A DNA stretch of 8,174 nucleotides. It comes from RGIG2206 sp045577615 (GTDB lineage: Bacteria > Bacillota > Clostridia > Oscillospirales > Acutalibacteraceae). Numbering within the stretch: position 1 is the first letter of the stretch; each line of letters opens with the position of its first letter. The notes below the pieces were generated by a model. It did no database searches and was not told the origin of the DNA. It was given only the letters and a program-made list of their open reading frames with translations. The position numbers were made by a program, and so were the translations under genes. The DNA is taken from NCBI GenBank assembly GCA_045577615.1, contig JAZNIT010000002.1:1-8174 (forward strand). The letters are read 5' to 3'. Of this stretch, positions 1 through 4,852 are shown one piece after another.

Positions 1-24
1 ACAGCTCCCCTGACAAGGGGAGCC
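1..24. repeat. Intergenic hairpin repeat, partial at window edge
   Basis: An 8-bp stem (4-11 with 16-23, loop GACA) reads GCTCCCCT/AGGGGAGC and is preceded by ACA. The same layout, with the same ACAGCTCCC start on one strand, occurs on the opposite strand at 4519-4541. I take it as the end of the same dispersed element, cut off by the window start. A role as terminator of an upstream gene is possible, but no T-run follows. Confidence 0.55.
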
Positions 25-165
25 GGCAAAGACTTACAACCCGTTTACGGGTCGCCGATGACCGTTGCGTGGCTGGCAGGCCAATAAAAAGCGCACTTGT
101 GCGCCGCCAGTAGTATTAGGGCTATGCCCGAAAATGAAATACCACCCGCTATGCGGGTGGATATT
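25..165. repeat. Cluster of small palindromes, no gene
   Basis: No convincing coding frame is seen here. Four further hairpins follow the one at 1-24: ACCCG-TTTA-CGGGT (39-52), GCGCAC-TT-GTGCGC (91-104), GGGC-TAT-GCCC (119-129) and CCACCCGC-TAT-GCGGGTGG (142-160). The last two share a TAT loop. The final hairpin is followed by ATATTTATT rather than a clean T-run, so it is at best a weak terminator. The density of palindromes suggests a repeat element or the end of an IS200/IS605-type element whose transposase would lie left of the window; this is inference. Confidence 0.5.
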
Positions 166-167
166 TA

Positions 168-196
168 TTGCAATAATATAGACGGTGTGTTAAAAT
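168..196 (+). promoter_or_regulatory. Predicted sigma-A promoter of the PHP gene
   Basis: TTGCAA (168-173) and TAAAAT (191-196) are separated by 17 bases. Transcription would start near 203, leaving a leader of about 23 bases that contains the AAGGGGA ribosome binding site at 212-218. Confidence 0.55.
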
Positions 197-225
197 AACC
201 ATATCTTTATCAAGGGGATAATATA

Positions 226-1110
226 ATGTATATTGACATTTTCGGCAAAAAACGAATGAAGCTTGGCCTTCATGTTCATACCACCTTGTCCGACGGTGGC
301 CGTTCTCCCGAGGTAGCGGCAGCTATCTATCGAAATGCAGGCTACGATGCTATTGCCATCACCGACCATTGGGCGTGGCACCCCTCCTGCGAGATAGAGG
401 GTCTGCGCATCATTTCGGGCTGCGAGTATAATATCGGCGGTGGCGATACCGCCGCAAGCGGAGTTTTTCACCTGGTTGCCCTGGGCAGCAGGGAAGACCC
501 ACAGCTTGATAAAACTATGCACAAAGAACCGCAGCAAATAATATCTGCCGTTAAAAAGGTGGGTGGCGAGGTAGTGCTTGCCCATCCTGCCTGGTCCCTT
601 AATACCGTTGAGCATTTTGAAACTGCCAAGGGAGTTTTTGCTACTGAAATATACAACACCGTGTCGGGACTTCACGCAAGCAACCGCCCCGACTCTTCCG
701 CCATCGTCGACCTTGCTGCCAATCAAGGCTGCACGTTGCCTCTGCTTGCTACTGACGATGCCCATTATTACGACGGCGACCAATGTGTTTCTTATATAAT
801 GCTTGATGTCACCGACGGCAAAACCACCGACGCCGACATTTTGAAAAAGATTGCCAATGGCGAATTTTACGCCACCCAAGGCCCCGAGGTGCATATCTCC
901 CTTCGTTCAGACGGAGTGGTAGAGGTGGATTGCACCCCCGCAAGCCTTATATCCTTTTATTCACAGTGCGCGTGGGATGCACAGCGCAATCAGCGTGGGG
1001 AGGGAATAACCCACGGCGAATATACCCCACACCCCTATGAGCGATGGATTCGCGCCGAGGTTGTTGATGCTGAAGGCAACCGTGGTTGGAGCAATATAAT
1101 CAAACTTTGA
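226..1110 (+). CDS. PHP-domain metal-dependent phosphoesterase
   Basis: A 294-residue protein of the polymerase-and-histidinol-phosphatase (PHP) family, which hydrolyses phosphoester bonds using two or three metal ions. The expected ligand motifs are present in order: HVH at 16-18 with D23 in LSDG, ITDH ending at H48, GCE ending at E67, H120 in VVLAHPAW, E141, and TDDAH with D178 and H180. The catalytic core therefore looks intact. Residues from about 215 form the C-terminal beta region seen in stand-alone clostridial PHP proteins (FYATQGPE near its start, GWSNIIKL at the end). The start at 226 is backed by AAGGGGA seven bases upstream; a second Met at codon 11 has no such support. The protein is cytoplasmic, with no signal peptide. 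The substrate cannot be read from sequence; nucleotide, oligonucleotide or sugar phosphates are all possible. The neighbouring isomerase remnant hints weakly at carbohydrate metabolism. Confidence 0.88.
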   Translation: MYIDIFGKKRMKLGLHVHTTLSDGGRSPEVAAAIYRNAGYDAIAITDHWAWHPSCEIEGLRIISGCEYNIGGGDTAASGVFHLVALGSREDPQLDKTMHKEPQQIISAVKKVGGEVVLAHPAWSLNTVEHFETAKGVFATEIYNTVSGLHASNRPDSSAIVDLAANQGCTLPLLATDDAHYYDGDQCVSYIMLDVTDGKTTDADILKKIANGEFYATQGPEVHISLRSDGVVEVDCTPASLISFYSQCAWDAQRNQRGEGITHGEYTPHPYERWIRAEVVDAEGNRGWSNIIKL

Positions 1111-1174
1111 TCATTATAAAGCATAGTTGTTTTGAATATCGAAAAGGTTCATCTCAAAGTAGGGAAGTGATAAT

Positions 1175-1378
1175 ATGACAGTCGGAACGTCGGTAAAAAT
1201 GCGTAAAGGCGGATACGACCGATTCGGCAGTGAAAAGTACAGCAAGATTAAGTCTTTTGGCTTTGACTGCGTGGATTTTGATATGAGCAACACCGAAAAC
1301 GAGATGTATCGGTTAAACGAGCAAGACTTTGAAGCCTATCTTAAAGGCGAAAGAGAGCCTGCCCACCCACGAATTTGA
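1175..1378 (+). pseudogene. Truncated sugar-phosphate isomerase/epimerase-like N-terminus
   Basis: The frame encodes 67 residues starting MTVGTSVKMRKGGYDRFG and continuing through SFGFDCVDFDMSNT. This resembles the first beta-alpha units of xylose-isomerase-like TIM-barrel proteins (AP endonuclease family 2), which are normally about 250-300 residues long. After roughly residue 58 (KGERE) the similarity stops and a TGA follows, so metal ligands and almost all of the barrel are missing. A modest AGGGA site lies at 1161-1165. It sits 64 bases after the PHP gene on the same strand and may once have been co-transcribed with it. I consider it a decayed gene left by a deletion. A functional small protein is unlikely but not excluded. 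Confidence 0.6.
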
Positions 1379-1469
1379 ACTGGAAAGTATGAAACTCGCA
1401 CAATCAGCAAGAAAATTAACGCAATTAAACCTAATAAAAACTGTTGATTTTTTGATTAAGCAAGAGTAA
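1353..1469 (+). pseudogene. Possible tail of a second broken gene
   Basis: In the +1 frame relative to the isomerase remnant, an open stretch runs from 1353 to the TAA at 1467-1469. It includes an in-frame ATG at 1389 and ends KTVDFLIKQE. The last ~20 residues loosely recall the C-terminal helix of small clostridial regulators, which often end with a 'Leu-x-x-x-Asn-x-x-Lys-x-Val/Ile-Asp-Phe' pattern. There is no ribosome binding site before the ATG. The most economical reading is a deletion junction joining the head of one gene to the tail of another. The stretch is short, so chance is a real alternative. Confidence 0.25.
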
Positions 1470-1490
1470 AATGGTTATTATTATTCGACT

Positions 1491-1530
1491 TTATGTATAA
1501 ATTGCAACAAATATGCAATAAATTTGCATA
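1491..1530. promoter_or_regulatory. Candidate tandem ArgR/AhrC operators (ARG boxes)
   Basis: TATGTATAAATTGCAA (1492-1507) is followed by the near-perfect palindrome TATGCAA-TAAAT-TTGCATA (1512-1530). Their centres are about 21 bp apart, two helical turns, which is the spacing of paired ARG boxes in well-studied arginine operons. They resemble the TGAATA/ATTCA half-site pattern only partly. Lying 40-75 bp upstream of the argG -35 box, they fit an arginine-responsive hexameric repressor. The assignment is an inference from position, symmetry and spacing. Confidence 0.45.
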
Positions 1531-1546
1531 AAAGCCGTATAAAGTG

Positions 1547-1560
1547 GATGAATATACACA
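1547..1560. promoter_or_regulatory. Candidate ARG half-box next to the argG promoter
   Basis: GATGAATATACACA (1547-1560) contains TGAATATACA, close to the ArgR half-site TGAAT followed by an AT-rich centre. It lies 6 bases upstream of the -35 hexamer, where a bound repressor would interfere with RNA polymerase. It could cooperate with the pair at 1491-1530. Confidence 0.4.
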
Positions 1561-1566
1561 AACACC

Positions 1567-1594
1567 TTGACAAAAGGCTTGAATTATGTATAAT
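1567..1594 (+). promoter_or_regulatory. Predicted sigma-A promoter of argGH
   Basis: A consensus TTGACA (1567-1572) and consensus TATAAT (1589-1594) are separated by 16 bases. Transcription would begin near 1601, leaving a leader of roughly 36 bases. The leader is too short for a T-box or other riboswitch, which favours control by a DNA-binding repressor. Confidence 0.8.
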
Positions 1595-1623
1595 AATACA
1601 CATCAAACAGAATTTCTATTCAC

Positions 1624-1628
1624 GGAGG
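1624..1628 (+). promoter_or_regulatory. Ribosome binding site that fixes the argG start
   Basis: GGAGG ends eight bases before the ATG at 1637. An in-frame ATG at 1586 would add 17 residues, but it lies inside the spacer immediately before the -10 box and so upstream of the predicted transcript start. The site therefore decides for 1637. Confidence 0.85.
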
Positions 1629-1636
1629 TTATTAAA

Positions 1637-2857
1637 ATGAAAAAGGAAGACATCAAAAAGGTAGTTCTTGCCTACTCAGGCGGTCTTGATACTTCTATCA
1701 TCATCCCCTGGCTTAAAGAGAATTACAACAATTGCGAGGTTATCGCAGTATCAGGCAACGTTGGCCAGGCAGACGAGCTTGACGGCCTTGAAGAAAAGGC
1801 TATCAAAACCGGCGCATCAAAGCTTTACGTTCTCGACTTGACCGAGGAATATGTTGATGAGTACATCATCCCCACCATGAAGGCAGGCGCAGTTTACGAA
1901 GAGTACTTGCTTGGCACCAGCCACGCCCGTCCCTGCATTGCAAAGGGCCTTGTTGATATTGCTATCAAAGAGGGCGCCGATGCCATCTGCCACGGCTGCA
2001 CCGGTAAGGGCAACGACCAGGTTCGTTTCGAGCTTACCATCAAGCACTTTGCACCCGATATGCCCATCATCGCCCCCTGGCGTGAGTGGGACATCAAATC
2101 CCGTGATGAAGAAATTGAGTATGCCGAGGCACACAACATTCCTCTTAAGATAAACCGCGAAACCAACTATTCAAAGGATAAGAACCTTTGGCACCTTTCT
2201 CACGAGGGTATGGATCTTGAGGATACCGGCAACGAGCCTATGTACGAAAAAGAAGGCTTCTTGGAAATGGGTGTATCTCCCATCGCCGCTCCCGACAAGC
2301 CCACCTATGTAACTCTCGACTTTGAGCAGGGCGTTCCCGTTGCACTTGACGGTGAAAAGATGTCTGCCAAGAACATCATCCTTAAGCTTAACGAAATCGG
2401 CGGCGCCAACGGTATCGGTATTATCGACATCGTTGAAAACCGTCTTGTAGGTATGAAGTGCCGCGGCGTTTATGAAACTCCCGGCGGTACCATCCTTTAC
2501 AAAGCACACACCGTGCTTGAGTCCATCTGCCTTGACAAGATGACCATGCACGAAAAGCAAAAGCTTTCAATCACCTTTGCCGAGCTTGTATATAACGGCC
2601 AGTGGTTCACTCCTCTTCGCGAGGCATTGTCAGCATTTGTTGACAAAACTCAAGAGAAGGTTACCGGTAAGGTAAGACTCAAGCTCTACAAGGGCAATAT
2701 GATTAACGCAGGCGTATGGAGCCCCTACTCACTTTACAGTGAAGAGATTGCTACCTTTGGCGAAAGCGACTACGACCAGCGCGATTCAGCAGGCTTTATC
2801 AACCTTTACGGCCTTCCCATCAAGGTTCAGGCAATGGTTGACAAAAACAACAAATAA
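1637..2857 (+). CDS. argG: Argininosuccinate synthase
   Basis: A 406-residue cytoplasmic enzyme that joins citrulline and aspartate, with ATP going to AMP and pyrophosphate, to give argininosuccinate, the penultimate step of arginine synthesis. The N-terminal ATP-pyrophosphatase loop is clear (SGGLDTS, residues 14-20, in VVLAYSGGLDTS). The family signature GCTGKGNDQVRFE begins at residue 120. Further conserved blocks are APWREWD, NRETNYS, LWHLSHEGMDLED and, near the C-terminus, YDQRDSAGFINLYGLP. Length matches the usual 395-415 residues and no catalytic segment is missing. The start at 1637 follows from the promoter and GGAGG site. It is the first gene of a two-gene operon with argH, 15 bases away, and ArgR-like boxes upstream suggest repression by arginine. 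Confidence 0.97.
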   Translation: MKKEDIKKVVLAYSGGLDTSIIIPWLKENYNNCEVIAVSGNVGQADELDGLEEKAIKTGASKLYVLDLTEEYVDEYIIPTMKAGAVYEEYLLGTSHARPCIAKGLVDIAIKEGADAICHGCTGKGNDQVRFELTIKHFAPDMPIIAPWREWDIKSRDEEIEYAEAHNIPLKINRETNYSKDKNLWHLSHEGMDLEDTGNEPMYEKEGFLEMGVSPIAAPDKPTYVTLDFEQGVPVALDGEKMSAKNIILKLNEIGGANGIGIIDIVENRLVGMKCRGVYETPGGTILYKAHTVLESICLDKMTMHEKQKLSITFAELVYNGQWFTPLREALSAFVDKTQEKVTGKVRLKLYKGNMINAGVWSPYSLYSEEIATFGESDYDQRDSAGFINLYGLPIKVQAMVDKNNK

Positions 2858-2872
2858 TCAGGAGTTATTATA

Positions 2873-4246
2873 ATGGCAAAAATGTGGGCAGGTCGCACCG
2901 ACGGTGCTACCGACAAATTGGCAGACGATTTTAATTCATCAATACATTTCGACTGCCGTATGTATAAGCAGGATATTCAGGGCAGTATGGCACACGCCGC
3001 CATGCTTGCAGGCTGCGGCATTATCACTAATGAGGATGCCGACTGCCTTATTGCAGGGCTTGAGGGCATACTTGCCGATTTAGAAAGCGGCGCATTGCAG
3101 TTTGATATGCAGTGCGAGGATATACATATGTTTGTCGAGCAGGTGCTTACCGAGCGCATCGGTGACGTGGGCAAAAAGCTCCACACAGCCCGTAGCCGTA
3201 ACGACCAGGTTGCCCTTGATATTCGTATGTATCTGCGTGACGAGGCCGAGCAAATTATCGCTTTAACTAAGGATGTAATTGCCGCCCTCACCGCTCAGGC
3301 AGAGCAAAACAAGGCAACCATAATGCCCGGCTACACCCATCTGCAAAGGGCACAACCCATCACCTTCGGTCATCATATGATGGCCTATGCAATGATGCTT
3401 CTTCGTGACATCGACCGCATTGGTGACTGCAAAAAGCGTATGAATATGTCACCCATCGGCTGCTGTGCATTGGCAGGCACAACTTATGCCACCAACCGCC
3501 GCAGCGAGGCCGCCGCATTGGGCTTTGACGGCATCTGCCTCAACTCCCTTGACGGCGTGTCTGACCGTGACTTCTGCGTAGAGCTTATGAGCGCCATCGC
3601 CCTGCTGCAAATGCATCTTTCCCGCTTGTCTGAAGAGATTATTCTGTGGTCAAGCTGGGAGTTCAAGTTTATCGAGCTGAGCGATGCCTTTACCACAGGC
3701 TCCTCAATTATGCCCCAAAAGAAAAATCCCGATATGGCCGAGCTTATCCGCGGCAAAACGGGCCGAATTTACGGCGATTTGATGAGCTTGCTCACCGCTC
3801 TTAAGGGCTTGCCTCTGGCATATAATAAGGATATGCAAGAGGATAAAGAGTGCGTTTTCGACTCGGTTGACACCATCAAAATGTGTCTTGGCGTTATGGC
3901 AGGTATGCTTGCCACAATGAGCGTTTGCGCCGACAATATGAAGCGCGCGGCACAGGGTGGCTTTATCAACGCCACCGACCTTGCCGACTACCTTGTTAAA
4001 AAGGGAATGCCCTTCAGAAGTGCATATAAAATCTCGGGTCAGCTTGTTGCCCGTTGCATTGCCGACAAAACCGTTCTTGAGGATTTGCCCCTTGAGGTTT
4101 ATAAAGAGTACAGCGACCTTTTCGACGCCGACCTTTATAACGAGATTGACCTTACCACCTGCGTTCAAAAGCGCATAAGTGAAGGTGGCACCTCAATCCA
4201 ATCGGTAGAAAAGCAGATTGAGTATGTAAAAGCACAATTAAATTAA
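2873..4246 (+). CDS. argH: Argininosuccinate lyase
   Basis: A 457-residue enzyme of the fumarase/aspartase superfamily that splits argininosuccinate into arginine and fumarate, completing arginine synthesis; family members are homotetramers with active sites made from three subunits. Three conserved regions are visible: HTARSRNDQVA from residue 104, PGYTHLQRAQP with T155-H156, and the mobile signature loop GSSIMPQKKNPD at 276-287 that carries the catalytic serine. The N-terminal MWAGR is also typical. Length is normal (about 455-470) and the frame is uninterrupted. The GGAG site at 2861-2864 lies eight bases before the ATG. The gene follows argG after 15 bases with no promoter or terminator between, so the two are almost certainly co-transcribed; an intrinsic terminator follows five bases after the stop codon. 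Confidence 0.97.
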   Translation: MAKMWAGRTDGATDKLADDFNSSIHFDCRMYKQDIQGSMAHAAMLAGCGIITNEDADCLIAGLEGILADLESGALQFDMQCEDIHMFVEQVLTERIGDVGKKLHTARSRNDQVALDIRMYLRDEAEQIIALTKDVIAALTAQAEQNKATIMPGYTHLQRAQPITFGHHMMAYAMMLLRDIDRIGDCKKRMNMSPIGCCALAGTTYATNRRSEAAALGFDGICLNSLDGVSDRDFCVELMSAIALLQMHLSRLSEEIILWSSWEFKFIELSDAFTTGSSIMPQKKNPDMAELIRGKTGRIYGDLMSLLTALKGLPLAYNKDMQEDKECVFDSVDTIKMCLGVMAGMLATMSVCADNMKRAAQGGFINATDLADYLVKKGMPFRSAYKISGQLVARCIADKTVLEDLPLEVYKEYSDLFDADLYNEIDLTTCVQKRISEGGTSIQSVEKQIEYVKAQLN

Positions 4247-4250
4247 TCTC

Positions 4251-4280
4251 AAAGGGAGGGCAAAACGCCCTCTCTTTTTT
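4251..4280 (+). terminator. Intrinsic terminator of argGH
   Basis: The stem AGGGAGGGC (4253-4261) pairs with GCCCTCTCT (4267-4275) with one G-U pair, across an AAAAC loop. It is followed by a run of T to 4280. A-T pairs at the base can extend the stem to 4251/4277. Confidence 0.92.
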
Positions 4281-4318
4281 AATGAATATTGAATGATGAA
4301 TAATGAATAATGAAAAAT
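4281..4318. repeat. Short AT-rich direct repeats
   Basis: AATGAATA-like units recur four times (AATGAATATTG, AATGATGAAT, AATGAATAATG, AAAAATG). It is a simple degenerate tandem repeat directly after the terminator. No coding potential or function can be read from it. Confidence 0.5.
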
Positions 4319-4355
4319 GTCGGTATGTCCCGTTGGACGATTAAAATTGTTTTTG

Positions 4356-4439
4356 CGGGCGATTGGTAATCGCCCCTACAAACTTTAATGAGTGCAGTGC
4401 GCTCAAATTAAAATTGTAGGGGCGGATATTATCCGCCCG
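4356..4439. repeat. Inverted pair of REP-like GTAG palindromes
   Basis: Two 26-base copies face each other. One is on the minus strand (4381-4356) and one on the plus strand (4414-4439). Both fit TTGTAGGGGCG-N9-CGCCCG, where the N9 completes a palindrome (8-9 bp stem). The 32 bases between them also fold (GAGTGC-AGT-GCGCTC, 4390-4404), so the whole 84-base unit is an imperfect palindrome. GTAG next to a palindrome, in inverted pairs, is the architecture of REP/BIME elements mobilised by REP-associated tyrosine transposases. No transposase is in the window. Confidence 0.65.
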
Positions 4440-4467
4440 TTTTGGCTTCTAATAACCCGTTTTGTAC

Positions 4468-4495
4468 GGAATGTCGTAAACGCCATCCCCTACAA
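4468..4495 (-). repeat. Third, diverged REP-like copy
   Basis: On the minus strand this reads TTGTAGGGGATGGCG and ends CATTCC, so it keeps the TTGTAGGGG head while the body has changed. GGATG and CATTCC can still pair with a one-base bulge. It lies 28 bases after the inverted pair. Confidence 0.5.
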
Positions 4496-4515
4496 ACCAC
4501 ACCAAAACGCGCCCA

Positions 4516-4570
4516 TTGGCTCCCTCTGATGAGGGAGCTGTCATTTTGTCAAAAATGATTGAGGGATTGT
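4516..4570 (-). repeat. Two-hairpin dispersed intergenic element
   Basis: On the minus strand the element runs from ACAATCCCTCAATCA to GAGGGAGCCAA. It holds two stems: GCTCCCTC-TGAT-GAGGGAGC (4519-4538) and TCATTTT-GTCA-AAAATGA (4541-4558). I recognise the 'CAATCCCTCA ... GACAGCTCCCTC ... GAGGGAGCC' layout as a repeat widespread in gut Ruminococcaceae; that recognition is from memory. The hairpin at 1-24 appears to be the end of another copy. The remaining bases to 4619 show nothing I can name. Confidence 0.65.
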
Positions 4571-4619
4571 AAAATAATTATTCTAAACGGCGGGAGGTAA
4601 GCCCCTGTTACAATAAATG

Positions 4620-4648
4620 TTGATTTTTGGACAAATATATGGTAAACT
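4620..4648 (+). promoter_or_regulatory. Predicted promoter of the leader RNA and LRR gene
   Basis: TTGATT (4620-4625) and TAAACT (4643-4648) are separated by 17 bases. Both hexamers are imperfect (four of six matches each). Transcription would begin near 4655, exactly where the 14-base inverted-repeat arm begins, which raises my confidence somewhat. Confidence 0.4.
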
Positions 4649-4654
4649 AACCTT

Positions 4655-4839
4655 GCCAAACAAAAATCGAATATAGAAAATTGTGTAGCAGTGTGTGTAT
4701 TTTTATTGTTTTTGGTAAAAATACAGATGCTCTATTTCTGCATACACTGTATACACGTATATGTTGGATTTTTGTTTGGCGACAGTTGGAGCTATGTGTT
4801 TTTCGGTGCGTAGCTTCGGCTGCGCACTTTTTTATTTTT
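4655..4839 (+). ncRNA. Candidate structured leader RNA or attenuator, class unknown
   Basis: Helices nest without conflict. P1 is a perfect 14-bp stem, GCCAAACAAAAATC (4655-4668) with GATTTTTGTTTGGC (4767-4780). P2 is 5+6 bp around a small internal loop: 4683-4687 with 4752-4756, and 4689-4694 with 4744-4749. P3 is a 9-bp hairpin, GTATTTTTA (4697-4705) with TAAAAATAC (4716-4724). P4 is a possible 4-bp hairpin, 4727-4730 with 4740-4743. An intrinsic terminator follows at 4806-4833, 13 bases before the LRR start codon's GGAGG site ends. It could be a cis-acting riboswitch/attenuator or an independent small RNA. I recognise no known class, and AT-rich DNA gives some chance pairing. Confidence 0.5.
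4806..4833 (+). terminator. Leader terminator immediately upstream of the LRR gene
   Basis: GTGCGTAGC (4806-4814) pairs with GCTGCGCAC (4819-4827), nine pairs with one G-U, across a stable TTCG tetraloop. Six T follow, then A and five more T. The GGAGG ribosome binding site starts at 4840. A competing hairpin, GCTATGTGT (4791-4799) with the same 4806-4814 segment, could act as antiterminator. Confidence 0.85.
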
Positions 4840-4852
4840 GGAGGAATAACAA

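Noticed and set aside
190..894. Long minus-strand open frame (234 codons) opposite the PHP gene
   Set aside because: It is antisense to a protein with all PHP metal-ligand motifs, its product resembles no family I know, and it has no ribosome binding site I would trust.
1586..1636. Upstream in-frame ATG giving a 17-residue longer ArgG
   Set aside because: It overlaps the promoter just before the -10 box, lacks a ribosome binding site, and the added residues are not part of the family's N-terminus.
1601..1636. T-box or riboswitch before argG
   Set aside because: The predicted leader is only about 36 bases, with no stem, terminator or T-box motif.
4655..4780. MITE with 14-base terminal inverted repeats
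   Set aside because: No convincing target-site duplication flanks it, further helices nest inside it, and it lines up with a promoter and terminator. A transcribed RNA structure explains more, though a MITE is not fully excluded.
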